Shown piece after piece: positions 1 to 8,880 of a DNA stretch of 64,000 nt (position 1 is its first letter; each line of letters starts with the position of its first letter). The DNA lies in assembly GCA_041671765.1 (NCBI GenBank), contig JBAZAX010000002.1, positions 20,205 to 84,204 on the forward strand, written 5' to 3'. The stretch is from JBAZAX01 sp041671765 (GTDB taxonomy: Bacteria > Babelota > Babeliae > Babelales > RVW-14). The notes beneath the pieces were generated by a model. It worked only from the letters and a program-made list of their open reading frames with translations, had not been told where the DNA came from and did not search any database. Made by a program: the position numbers and the translations under genes.

Positions 1-277
1 ACATGGTAAAAGCAGTTGTAGACATTGAAAAAGAAATTATGGTTGTGGATGCTATTATGCACGCTGATGAAGAACATCTACTTTTGGAAGAAGGCTCCGA
101 ACAAGGAAATCTCTGGGGCATAAACATTTACCCTGAAAAGATGTGGGATCAACGATGGATCGTGTTTGACTCAATGGTAAATCTTCGTCCTTCTTGGGGA
201 AACAAGACTCGGGTGTTGATAATCCACAAATTCAAGAAAAAATAAAAAAAATAGTAACAAAATTGGTGACAAAATGA
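1..277 (+). pseudogene. DUF5674 family protein, 5' end outside window, frameshifted
   Basis: The frame open from the left edge reads MVKAVVDIEKEIM, then LLLEEGS, NLWGINIYPE and FDSMVNLRPSWGN, which I recognise as the conserved core of DUF5674 (function unknown). That frame stops at 245 with a non-conserved tail. In another frame, from the GGG at 211-213, the family-like ending GVDNPQIQEKIKKIV continues to a TGA at 275-277. One missing G explains the shift. The restored stop overlaps the next gene's ATG (ATGA at 274-277), the usual sign of translational coupling, so the longer frame looks like the original. Family members normally carry roughly 20-30 residues before the MVKAVVDIEK segment, so the true start is probably left of the window. 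A sequencing error in the G run is possible. Confidence 0.7.
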
Positions 278-612
278 TTATACATAAAGGTCTTACGCAT
301 GAACGCTGGTTTAAATTTTCACTTATGGAGCAACTGGCAAATATCGGCAGCGACATCGAACGTACAATTCAATGGAAAACCGATGGGGATATGGAATATA
401 GCAAAAAGGCATTTGAACGCGCGCTAGAGTTATTGTACTTTACAATTGAAGACCCCAAAAACAGCGGCCCGCGACTTAGAGAGATTTTACGTGCACGTGA
501 GGCCCTCATTGACCATTTCGTATACGACAATGAATACAACACAACGGATGAGCAATGGCAACAGTATTTTTATGATTTTAATTATGCAGCGGCTCTGGAA
601 CGCGGGAGATAA
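274..612 (+). CDS. Conserved hypothetical protein, coupled to DUF5674 gene
   Basis: A 112-residue, charged, probably all-helical protein with no signal peptide or membrane segment. It starts at the ATG that overlaps the restored stop of the DUF5674 frame (ATGA). The pattern of HKGLTHERWFKFSLMEQLANIG at the N-terminus and a C-terminal WQQYFYDFNYAAALERG looks like a conserved family I have seen next to DUF5674 genes; no function is known to me. The overlap suggests the two are co-translated, so they may act together. Confidence 0.75.
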   Translation: MIIHKGLTHERWFKFSLMEQLANIGSDIERTIQWKTDGDMEYSKKAFERALELLYFTIEDPKNSGPRLREILRAREALIDHFVYDNEYNTTDEQWQQYFYDFNYAAALERGR

Positions 613-642
613 AATTTAATATTTTCGAAAATGGGAGTAGTA

Positions 643-2160
643 ATGATCGAATTAATTAAAAAAGAAAAAAATTTTTTGCTACTTACGTTTTTTTTATCTC
701 TTGCAATCAAAGTAATTTTCTTTCTAATTTTTCTCAAAAATAACTCCTGTTTATTAATGTTTGATTCAGGGCAGTATCACAAAGTCGCACTCAATATTTT
801 ATCGTGGACAGGTCAGACAAATTTTTACCGTATGCCAGGCTATCCGGTATTTTTAGCCGCTTGCTACAAAATTTTCGGGGTGCATCCCATTGCGGCTCTT
901 ATAATGCAAATTATACTTGGCTCTCTAATTCCATTATTAGTATTTGCTCTTGCACTAGTATTGTTTGATAAATCAACATTTAACAGCCAGATAAAAACGG
1001 CTAAACTTGCGAGTTTAGTTGCCTGTTTTGATCTTGGTTATATAATTTTCCCCGGACTAATCATGTCCGAAATATTATTTACTATGTTTTTCACGCTATT
1101 TCTAATTTTATTTCTGTATAATTACACGCCATTTTTTTGCAAAAGCCCTCTTCTAAAAACATTAAGACAGCCCCTTCGACAGGCTCCCAGCCTTCGCTCA
1201 GAATTAGCTTCGGCGGGCAGGCAGGGTGAGCGCGACGAGCACACTAAAGAACCCGCTCGTGGTGAGCTTGTCGAACCATTTCAACGGGTTCTTACATTTC
1301 CAATTTCCAGATTGTTTTTGGCAGGAATAGCTCTCGGAATAGCTTGTCTGATCAGACCTGTTGGACATGGCCTGTTCTTAACATCAATTTTTATGCTGAT
1401 GGTTTCAAAAGATAAATTTTTTGTAAAAATAAAATCTATAGCACTGTTTAGTACTGGGCTTGCATTCACATTGGGTATATGGATATTCAGAAATTTTCTT
1501 CTAACCGGCTACATTTTTATGCACACACTTTCAGGCCCACATTTTTTAAATCATTCAGCAGTAAGGCTTTGCATGATGGATGAAAAAATAACTTATGAAC
1601 AGGCACAAAAAAAGGTTTACGCTGAACTTAAAAATCTTGAACCAGCAAAAACAAATGTACTGGGCAAGCCGTTGCAAGAAATCGAGCACTGCCAATTAGC
1701 GGAAAAGCTCGCAATATCTTACATGCTTAAGAACCCCGTACTTACAGTTCAACATTTTATATCAAACATGTTAAAAACAACATTTGGACTTTATAGCTCT
1801 GAGTTACTTGTAATAGACTCCGGCGGGCAACTCCCTGAATACAGTAATAATCGAAGTATTAAAAGCATTTTTAAACGTTTTTTGCTTCCTGACGTAAATA
1901 ATAAATTTATAATTTGGGTAATTTATTTTGAAATAATATTTTTTTTATTTATTTTACTTGGCCTAGCCATATTTATATTTATATCACCAATTGATCGCGG
2001 AAAAATATGTACACTCATCAAAACACTGCCTTTTATCTGCTGCTTAATATTTTTGACTCTTTCATGCGGTTATGCGAGATTAAGATTGCCAATCGAATCA
2101 TTTTTAATTATTTTAGCGATTAAAGAATGGCAACTTTTATTTTCTAAAAAAGGGGAGTAA
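643..2160 (+). CDS. Multi-pass membrane glycosyltransferase, GT39/ArnT-like
   Basis: About 505 residues with many hydrophobic helices. An early acidic loop (LMFDSGQYH) is followed by RMPGYPVFLA, the arrangement of GT39/PMT/ArnT-type enzymes, which move a sugar from a polyprenyl-phosphate donor on the outer face of the membrane. I prefer the ATG at 643 to the one at 631 because GGGAG sits just upstream of it. Residues around 167-215 are a foreign insertion, rich in Arg/Glu/Pro, encoded by a palindromic repeat (1171-1294) and placed between two membrane helices. The stop codon is directly followed by the next gene's ATG. The gene opens a polysaccharide cluster; the substrate cannot be told. A related but distinct enzyme lies at 5669. 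Confidence 0.75.
   Translation: MIELIKKEKNFLLLTFFLSLAIKVIFFLIFLKNNSCLLMFDSGQYHKVALNILSWTGQTNFYRMPGYPVFLAACYKIFGVHPIAALIMQIILGSLIPLLVFALALVLFDKSTFNSQIKTAKLASLVACFDLGYIIFPGLIMSEILFTMFFTLFLILFLYNYTPFFCKSPLLKTLRQPLRQAPSLRSELASAGRQGERDEHTKEPARGELVEPFQRVLTFPISRLFLAGIALGIACLIRPVGHGLFLTSIFMLMVSKDKFFVKIKSIALFSTGLAFTLGIWIFRNFLLTGYIFMHTLSGPHFLNHSAVRLCMMDEKITYEQAQKKVYAELKNLEPAKTNVLGKPLQEIEHCQLAEKLAISYMLKNPVLTVQHFISNMLKTTFGLYSSELLVIDSGGQLPEYSNNRSIKSIFKRFLLPDVNNKFIIWVIYFEIIFFLFILLGLAIFIFISPIDRGKICTLIKTLPFICCLIFLTLSCGYARLRLPIESFLIILAIKEWQLLFSKKGE
1171..1294 (+). repeat. In-frame palindromic element, composite copy A
   Basis: This GC-richer block inside an AT-rich membrane-protein gene contains CTTCGACAGGCTC and GAGCTTGTCGAA arms and translates to ERDEH..EPARGELVEPFQRVL, the same frame and nearly the same peptide as the copy at 17017-17105. 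Relative to that copy it has about 35 extra nucleotides containing GGCGGGCAGGCAGG. A matching stretch is found in the priA insertion at 19961-19996, so one repeat seems to have inserted into another. Confidence 0.85.
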
Positions 2161-3639
2161 ATGGTATCAAGCAAAAAAAGAGCCTTAATCATAGGGGCTG
2201 GACCTGCGGGTCTTACCGCTGGTTATGAGCTTTTAAAAACACAAAAATTTAGCGCAGAAATCATAGAAAAAGATAATCAGATCGGCGGACTTGCAAAAAC
2301 AGTCAATTACAAAAATTACAAGTATGACATTGGGCCCCATCACTATGTCACAGAATCAAAAGAAATTGAAAAATGGTGGAAAAATATAATAAGTGAAGAT
2401 GAATTTATAAAATTAAATCGTTTTACACGAATTTATTACAATAAACATTTTTTCTTGTACCCGCTTCAACCAATCAACGCATTAATGGGATTAAGTCCAT
2501 TTGAGTCAATACACTGCGTTTCTAGTTATTTTCGATATAAGTTATGGCCTAAAAAAGTTAATTCTTATGAAGACTGGCTCTCGAATAGGTTCGGGAAAAG
2601 GCTTTTTGAAATATTTTTTAAATCGTACACAGAAAAGCTTTGGGGAATAAAATGCGATCAGATTTCTGCCGACTGGGCTGCACAAAGAATTAAAAATTTT
2701 TCACTTGGCAAGGCAATGTTTTTTGCATTCTTCGGAAAACTTTTCAAAAAATATACGCCCCGAACAATTTTAGGCGAATTTTATTATCCAATTTATGGCG
2801 CAGGAACATTGTGGGATAATGTTGGTAAAAAAATAATAAATTCTGAATTCGGCTCAATTCACACCAATAAAAAAGTTATGTCAATTGAACATGACGGTAA
2901 AAGTATTTTGGGCGTATTAACAAAAAATATGTCTGATGAAAACCAACACAGCGAAATACAACACATGTCGCAAAAATTAACTCGATATGAAGCAGACTAC
3001 TTTTTATCAACAATGACTTTACGTGACTTGGTTTTAAACATGGATCCAATCGCGCCCAAAGAAGTTGTTAATGCTGCCATGCAACTACGTTGCAGAGCGC
3101 TTATAACACTCAACTTAATTATAGATAAAGAAAAGATTACGCCTGACCACTGGCTTTACATTCATGAAAAAAGTGTTCGTACAATAAGAATTGGAAATAT
3201 GAACAATTTTTCAGCCAAATTAAGACCTAATGAAAATCACTCTGCAATAAGCCTTGAGTGCTTTACGTTTACTGATGAGCCATTCTGGATTAAGACAGAT
3301 GAAGAGTTACTTGAACAAGCAAAACTCGAAATTGATAAAATAGGTCTTGTGAAAAAAGAATTAATTATTGACGGCATGGCATTAAGAATTCCCGATGCCT
3401 ACCCAATTTATGAAGGCAATTACAAAGAATATTTAAATATCGTTTATAACTATCTTGGTAAATTTAAAAATCTTAAATTGATGGGCAGGAATGGCATGCA
3501 CCAGTATAACAACATGGACACTGCAATGCTTTCTGCCATGAAAGCTGTTGATGAAATTATTAGTTATGAAGATAAATATAAAACCAAAATAAATTTAAAA
3601 ACAAAAACACAGAAGCATTCTGAAGCACAACTTAATTAA
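2161..3639 (+). CDS. FAD-dependent oxidoreductase, UDP-galactopyranose mutase/amine-oxidase-like
   Basis: 492 residues. The N-terminus has the dinucleotide-binding fold IIGAGPAGLTAGYELL, then the flavin signature IEKDNQIGGLAKTV and the YDIGPHHYV segment seen in NAD(P)/FAD proteins of the amine oxidase/protoporphyrinogen oxidase/UDP-galactopyranose mutase group. The C-terminus has GRNGMHQYNNMDTAMLSAM, the flavin-contacting end of such enzymes. Position between sugar transferases and an amidotransferase points to sugar-nucleotide or polysaccharide modification rather than heme synthesis. Starts immediately after the previous stop with GGGGAG as ribosome binding site. The exact reaction is not determinable. 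Confidence 0.8.
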   Translation: MVSSKKRALIIGAGPAGLTAGYELLKTQKFSAEIIEKDNQIGGLAKTVNYKNYKYDIGPHHYVTESKEIEKWWKNIISEDEFIKLNRFTRIYYNKHFFLYPLQPINALMGLSPFESIHCVSSYFRYKLWPKKVNSYEDWLSNRFGKRLFEIFFKSYTEKLWGIKCDQISADWAAQRIKNFSLGKAMFFAFFGKLFKKYTPRTILGEFYYPIYGAGTLWDNVGKKIINSEFGSIHTNKKVMSIEHDGKSILGVLTKNMSDENQHSEIQHMSQKLTRYEADYFLSTMTLRDLVLNMDPIAPKEVVNAAMQLRCRALITLNLIIDKEKITPDHWLYIHEKSVRTIRIGNMNNFSAKLRPNENHSAISLECFTFTDEPFWIKTDEELLEQAKLEIDKIGLVKKELIIDGMALRIPDAYPIYEGNYKEYLNIVYNYLGKFKNLKLMGRNGMHQYNNMDTAMLSAMKAVDEIISYEDKYKTKINLKTKTQKHSEAQLN

Positions 3640-3672
3640 AAATGCAATCATGGAAGCCATTTGAGAGTTACT

Positions 3673-5652
3673 ATGTGTGGACTAGCCGGATATCTAAATT
3701 TAGATAACAAAAATTTTACTGTCGATGAAGAACTTTTAAATAAAATGCAGCAGGCAATTGCGCATAGAGGACCCGATGCTCATCAAATTTACAAATCCGA
3801 CGAACACCAGTTGGGCCTGGCTTATAGGCGTTTATCAATTATTGATTTGTCTCCATCCGGAAACCAGCCAATGTTTGATAAACAAAAAACTGTTGTTGTT
3901 TGTTTTAATGGTGAAATATATAACTATAAAGAGTTAAGAGCTGAACTTGAAAGCTTAAATTACGAATTTTTCTCAAAATCTGATACCGAAACAATCTTAT
4001 ACGCATACAAAGAATGGGGAATAAATTTTGTACATAAGCTCACCGGTATGTTTGCAATCTGCTTGTACGATTTTGAAAAACGTGAATTGTACTTGATTCG
4101 CGATAGAATTGGGGTCAAACCACTCTACTTTTCATTACAATCAAATATTTTGGGTTTTGCATCTGAAATTAAGGCTTTATGGTGTTTGCCTTGGTTAAAA
4201 AACGAGATTAATCCAATTGCACAGTATCACTATCTAACATTCATGGTAACGCCGGCACCATACACGATCTATAAAGACATTTATAAACTCCCAGCAGGAT
4301 TTTACCTAAAAGTTGATTCCAATAAAAATACGACTTTTCAAGAGTGGTATAATCCGGTAAAACAAATTTCATCCACAGAAAAAAAACAGTTCGAATCTGA
4401 AGATTTTTGCATAGAAAATATTACTAAATTATTAATAGAATCAACAAAAAAAAGAATGATTGCCGATGTTCCGGTCGGCGCATTTCTGTCCGGAGGCATT
4501 GATTCAAGCTTAAACGTAGCACTTATGTCACAATATGCGCATTTAGTAAAGACATTTACAGTTGCCTTTTCGGATGGACCTGAGTCCAACGAAATTAAAT
4601 GGGCACGGCTGGTAGCCAAAATATTTGGAACAGATCATCATGAAATAATCATCTCAGAAAAAGAGGCTTTTGATTTTTTCGAGAAGATGGTTTATCACCT
4701 GGACGAACCTCTGGCGGACTGCGTCTGTATACCATTTTATTATGTTTCCAAATTAGCTCGCGAAAAAGGAATTGTGGTTGCACAAGTGGGAGAAGGGGCT
4801 GATGAGCTGTTCTTTGGATATAGCACGTACGCTACATACAAAAAATTTTATGATAAAATTTGGCATCCAACTCAAAAAATAATTCCTGCATTTGCACGCC
4901 AAGCAGCACAAACTCTGTTAAATCCATTTTTAAAATCGAATCCAACCAAATCAGAATTAATACAAAATTGGGCACATAATCGTGAACTTTTTTGGGGTGG
5001 CGCAATTGCATTCAACGAACAACACAAAAACTTTTTGTATAACAAAAAATTATATACCAAAAAAACAGATCCGCTTTTTGATCCAATTGTCGAACAAATT
5101 TATCCGGGCATGCAACAAAATTTTGATAGTTTTTCAATTGTGAAATACCACATGTCAAAACTGAAACAACTCGATCCCTCTGCAGATTTCTGTAAAAAAA
5201 TGCTTTATCTCGAACTTAAACAAAGGCTCCCGGAACTGCTTTTAATGAGAGCGGACAAAATGTCGATGGCCCAAGGGCTTGAAGCACGCGAACCATTTTT
5301 GGATCACAAGCTTGTTGAATTCATGTTAAATGTTCCTGCTCACCTAAAATTCAAAAATAATACAACAAAATATCTTTTAAAAAAAATATGTCGCGGAATT
5401 TTACCTGACGAGATAATAGATCGTAAAAAAGTCGGATTTGCAGCCCCAACAGTGCGTTGGCTAAATAACGGAAAATACTTTCCTGCTTATTTTGAAAAAC
5501 TAAGTCAAAAATCAAACTCTATTCAAGCTAATGTGCCAACTAATCCGGGAAGAACTGCTCTGGAAAAATTATACAAAAACAATGTTTACAGTTTTGCCGT
5601 ACAAAAGTGGACTTTACAAAATCTATGGGCAATTAAAAATATAGATAATTAA
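3673..5652 (+). CDS. asnB: Asparagine synthase (glutamine-hydrolysing) type amidotransferase
   Basis: Class II glutamine amidotransferase followed by an ATP-pyrophosphatase synthase domain, 659 residues. Cys2 (MCGLAGYL) is the N-terminal nucleophile after Met removal, which fixes the start at 3673 rather than the in-frame TTG at 3661. AHRGPDA and NGEIYNY belong to the glutaminase; GAFLSGGIDSS is the PP-loop; GEGADELFFGY and MSMAQGLEAREPFLD belong to the synthase domain. It could make asparagine, but in a polysaccharide cluster such proteins often amidate a sugar acid. The neighbouring genes favour the second role, as inference. Spacing to the next gene is short, consistent with one transcript. 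Confidence 0.88.
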   Translation: MCGLAGYLNLDNKNFTVDEELLNKMQQAIAHRGPDAHQIYKSDEHQLGLAYRRLSIIDLSPSGNQPMFDKQKTVVVCFNGEIYNYKELRAELESLNYEFFSKSDTETILYAYKEWGINFVHKLTGMFAICLYDFEKRELYLIRDRIGVKPLYFSLQSNILGFASEIKALWCLPWLKNEINPIAQYHYLTFMVTPAPYTIYKDIYKLPAGFYLKVDSNKNTTFQEWYNPVKQISSTEKKQFESEDFCIENITKLLIESTKKRMIADVPVGAFLSGGIDSSLNVALMSQYAHLVKTFTVAFSDGPESNEIKWARLVAKIFGTDHHEIIISEKEAFDFFEKMVYHLDEPLADCVCIPFYYVSKLAREKGIVVAQVGEGADELFFGYSTYATYKKFYDKIWHPTQKIIPAFARQAAQTLLNPFLKSNPTKSELIQNWAHNRELFWGGAIAFNEQHKNFLYNKKLYTKKTDPLFDPIVEQIYPGMQQNFDSFSIVKYHMSKLKQLDPSADFCKKMLYLELKQRLPELLLMRADKMSMAQGLEAREPFLDHKLVEFMLNVPAHLKFKNNTTKYLLKKICRGILPDEIIDRKKVGFAAPTVRWLNNGKYFPAYFEKLSQKSNSIQANVPTNPGRTALEKLYKNNVYSFAVQKWTLQNLWAIKNIDN

Positions 5653-5668
5653 AAATTATGGAACACTT

Positions 5669-6997
5669 ATGATAAATAAAAAAACATTTTTACTTTTAAT
5701 ACTATTTTCTGCAATTTTTTTAAATTTATCACTGATACTTTTTTTACAAATACCTCCGACAAATTTTCATTGCGATATCGATTCCAAAGCTTATATCGAA
5801 AAAGTTACATTTTTATACGAAAAAAACACTCTTGCCCCAATACCTACTCAAACGCAATTCCCATACTACACACTCGGATATCCAATCATCATGGGCATAA
5901 TTTTCAAAATATTTTCACCGCAAATTGAATGGGTCATTTTAATTCAAATTTTATTAACACTACTGGCTGCTTTTTTAATTTTTGTTACAGCAAAACGCCT
6001 ATTTAACGAAACTGTAGGCATAATAGCCTTTGCTCTTACATGCATTAATATTGGTTTTTTAACTTTTTCTCAATTTATTTTAACAGAATCTTTTCTCGCC
6101 CTATTTTTGATACTTTTCTTTGAACGGTTTACAGCCTATCTTTATGATAATAACTTAAAAAGTCTAAGCGTTTCAGGCATTGCGCTTGGCATATCAGTCT
6201 TAATAAAGCCGGCAGCACTTTATTACCCAATACTACTGTTACCATTAATTTATTACAGTGCCCCAAGTGATAAAAAATTAAATTTCTCTGCATCTTTTTT
6301 GCTGTTATTTGCAGCACCGATATTTGCCTATATGTTGCATAATAAAATCGTATTTGATCAGTTTAAAATTGGAAATCTTGATTCAGTAAATGTTTATTTC
6401 TGGTTTTACCCAAATGTTCTGGCCCAAAAATATGGCACTTCATCAGATACTGAAAGATTAAAACTACAGTTTATTGCAGGACATAATAACTTTAACATCG
6501 AATATATAAAAATGATGTTTAAGCAAGATGTTATGGAAAACCCAACTCTATTCGTTTATGTATGGATTAAAAACGTAATAAAAACATTTTTGGGATTATT
6601 TACAACAAATTTAAAAGTTTTAATTGAGCCCTATGTTCATGGAGGAGACATCTCGTTTTTCAAAATGCATGGAACGGCGTTTCAAAAAACATTGCTTTAT
6701 ATAGAATCTGGAGCATCATCCAACTGGTTAAAATCTATTGGTTTTTATGAAGCAATATGGTCAATAATAAGATATATACTATGCTTTTTCGCACTTATAA
6801 CAATATTTACCAACAAAAAATACACTCTCTTATATTTTATTAGTTCATATATTTTTTACTTTTCAATAATAACAGGACATGATGGATGCGCCAGATTCAG
6901 AATGATGTTTGAATTTGTTTTAATAATTCTCGCAGCTGTTGGGCTATGGCTGCTACTTGCAAACAAAGAACCGTCGAAACAACAAAATATAACTTGA
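5669..6997 (+). CDS. Multi-pass membrane glycosyltransferase, GT39/ArnT-like
   Basis: 442 residues with about ten hydrophobic helices. The first loop after the N-terminal helix carries acidic residues (CDIDSKAYIEK), followed by TLGYPIIMGIIFKIF and ILTESFLALFLILFFE, the layout of GT39-like enzymes that use lipid-linked sugars. It resembles the gene at 643 in plan (acidic loop, GYP motif, long extracellular loop, C-terminal GCARFRMM segment compared with GYARLRLP there) but the two are well diverged. It has no repeat insertion. ManC follows after 10 nt. Confidence 0.75.
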   Translation: MINKKTFLLLILFSAIFLNLSLILFLQIPPTNFHCDIDSKAYIEKVTFLYEKNTLAPIPTQTQFPYYTLGYPIIMGIIFKIFSPQIEWVILIQILLTLLAAFLIFVTAKRLFNETVGIIAFALTCINIGFLTFSQFILTESFLALFLILFFERFTAYLYDNNLKSLSVSGIALGISVLIKPAALYYPILLLPLIYYSAPSDKKLNFSASFLLLFAAPIFAYMLHNKIVFDQFKIGNLDSVNVYFWFYPNVLAQKYGTSSDTERLKLQFIAGHNNFNIEYIKMMFKQDVMENPTLFVYVWIKNVIKTFLGLFTTNLKVLIEPYVHGGDISFFKMHGTAFQKTLLYIESGASSNWLKSIGFYEAIWSIIRYILCFFALITIFTNKKYTLLYFISSYIFYFSIITGHDGCARFRMMFEFVLIILAAVGLWLLLANKEPSKQQNIT

Positions 6998-7007
6998 GGA
7001 TGCAGCC

Positions 7008-8048
7008 ATGAATCACTTTGTTATTCTTGCAGGAGGTAGTGGACAAAGGCTATGGCCACTAAGCACAAAAAAATGTCCTAAGCATCTTATTACATTCATT
7101 GATAACAAATCGCTTCTCGAACAAACAATTGAAAGAATAAATTGGGGAAATCAAAAAAATCCGGATCATAAAATTTGGGTCCTAACAAACCAAGAACAGT
7201 TGGAACTTGTAAAAAATCACATTCAACATTTACAAGTTCAAAATTTGGATATAACAGTTGAGGCAGAACCAGTTGCAAGAAATACTGCACCGGCAATTCT
7301 GTGGATGTGCGAAAAAATAAAGAAATTAGATCACGATGCAACAATAATTATTCTTCCTGCAGATCACTTCATTCCCGAAAAAGATATTTTTAATAAAACA
7401 GTTGAGCAAGCCATAACATTTGCACAAAACAACGCAAAAATTGTAACACTTGGGGTTATGCCTACAATGCCGGCTACCGGATATGGTTATATCCAAGCAG
7501 ATACTTCTGTCTGCCAAAATATATTTCCGGTAATCAAATTTCATGAAAAACCGGATCTAGTAAAAGCTAATCAATACATAAATCAACCCAACATGTTTTG
7601 GAATGCGGGAATATTTGTCGGGAAAGTTTCAACATTTTTAAATGAATTCAAAACACACAGTACCCAACTTTTTGATAATATGCAAAGCTACATAACCGGT
7701 AAAAAAACTTATGACTCTTTAGAAAATATTTCAATCGATTACGCTATAATGGAAAAAAGTTCAAATATATATCTAATTCCTGCAATATTTGAATGGCATG
7801 ATGTTGGAAATTTGGCAGTATTTTTATCACTGAAAAAACGTTTTGCCAAGAGCATAGAAGATATCATAAATATCGATGGATACAATAACCTAAGTAGCAC
7901 TAGCAAAAAAGTGGTTGTATGTATTGGAGTAAGCGATTTATGCATAGTTGAAACTGATAACATAATTTTGGTATCCAAAAAAGATTGTACCGAAAATGTA
8001 AAAAATGCTTTGCCGAAAGTCAAACAGATCTATGGAATGGGATTATAA
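7008..8048 (+). CDS. manC: Mannose-1-phosphate guanylyltransferase
   Basis: 346 residues, nucleotidyltransferase domain only, without the C-terminal phosphomannose isomerase domain of longer ManC/AlgA forms. GGSGQRLWPLS is the nucleotide-binding signature; ILPADHF, FHEKPD and FWNAGIFVG are the other family motifs. It makes GDP-mannose from mannose-1-phosphate and GTP in the cytoplasm, so it would supply donor sugar to the polysaccharide pathway encoded here. GAGG lies about 8 nt upstream of the ATG. It is the last gene of the cluster that begins at 643. Confidence 0.92.
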   Translation: MNHFVILAGGSGQRLWPLSTKKCPKHLITFIDNKSLLEQTIERINWGNQKNPDHKIWVLTNQEQLELVKNHIQHLQVQNLDITVEAEPVARNTAPAILWMCEKIKKLDHDATIIILPADHFIPEKDIFNKTVEQAITFAQNNAKIVTLGVMPTMPATGYGYIQADTSVCQNIFPVIKFHEKPDLVKANQYINQPNMFWNAGIFVGKVSTFLNEFKTHSTQLFDNMQSYITGKKTYDSLENISIDYAIMEKSSNIYLIPAIFEWHDVGNLAVFLSLKKRFAKSIEDIINIDGYNNLSSTSKKVVVCIGVSDLCIVETDNIILVSKKDCTENVKNALPKVKQIYGMGL

Positions 8049-8173
8049 AAGAGAAAGGCAACGGAACAAAATGTATTTTAAAAAATATTGATTTTAATAC
8101 AACTTTTGTTGTACAACTGTGAGTGATATGTAATTGAAATAGAGTTTAAAATTTTTAAAATGGAAGAGTAACA

Positions 8174-8872
8174 ATGAAGAAACTTGATGAATTTCTTAAC
8201 TCCATTGATGAAAAAGTAGATAAAAAATTTGGACCTGTCTCAAAAAAGCTTAGGCAGTATTTCGTCATTTTTAGTGCAACCCTGATTGCAAGCCTTTTTG
8301 TGATTTTCCTGGTAAAAACCTCCAAAGAAGGGCCGGCACAACTGGCCACAATAATTCAAAATGATCTTGAACAAATTGAAAAAATTTTAACAAACATAGA
8401 TACAACCTGTAACATTTTAAGCTTTAATTATGACAGCCTACGAATAGACTTCTTTACTGTAGAAAAATTTGTTGGATCAACAATCGGCTGTCTTAATCTT
8501 GCCTACCCTGGCAAATGGGAAGGACCTTACATGCAACGCAATCCAACACTGCAAGGTAAATTTTATGAAGTTATAAGATCAAAAGATGGATTTTTTATAG
8601 CTCCTGGACTTGGCGTCAAACTCCCAAATGGTCAAATCGTTGGCAAAGATTTTATAATTACTTCTAACACATCCATGACTGAACTGCTAACAGACGAAGG
8701 CCCATTGAATTACAAGGGACAAAAACTTGCCCGAAAAATCGAATTCAAAATAGGCGACTGGGATAGTGTATTCACACAAACAACGACAGTAGACAAAATT
8801 AACACAGCTTTAAAAGAGTTTAATGACGCAATGCCATTTACAAAATTGGAAACTGGCACCCAACACGCATAA
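8174..8872 (+). CDS. Single-pass membrane protein, weakly pseudopilin-like
   Basis: 232 residues: a charged N-terminal stretch, one membrane helix at about residues 29-48, then a periplasmic or outside domain with two cysteines. The stretch GKWEGPYMQRNPTLQGKFY followed by a VKLPNG segment is reminiscent of the C-terminal region of type II secretion pseudopilins, but the N-terminal pilin peptidase site is missing, so this is only a resemblance. GGAAGAG upstream supports the ATG. It converges with the protease-like gene at 8881. Confidence 0.6.
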   Translation: MKKLDEFLNSIDEKVDKKFGPVSKKLRQYFVIFSATLIASLFVIFLVKTSKEGPAQLATIIQNDLEQIEKILTNIDTTCNILSFNYDSLRIDFFTVEKFVGSTIGCLNLAYPGKWEGPYMQRNPTLQGKFYEVIRSKDGFFIAPGLGVKLPNGQIVGKDFIITSNTSMTELLTDEGPLNYKGQKLARKIEFKIGDWDSVFTQTTTVDKINTALKEFNDAMPFTKLETGTQHA

Positions 8873-8880
8873 ATCAAAAA

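Noticed and set aside
8095..8125. Small inverted repeat after manC as a terminator
   Set aside because: The stem is short and AT-only, with no T run.
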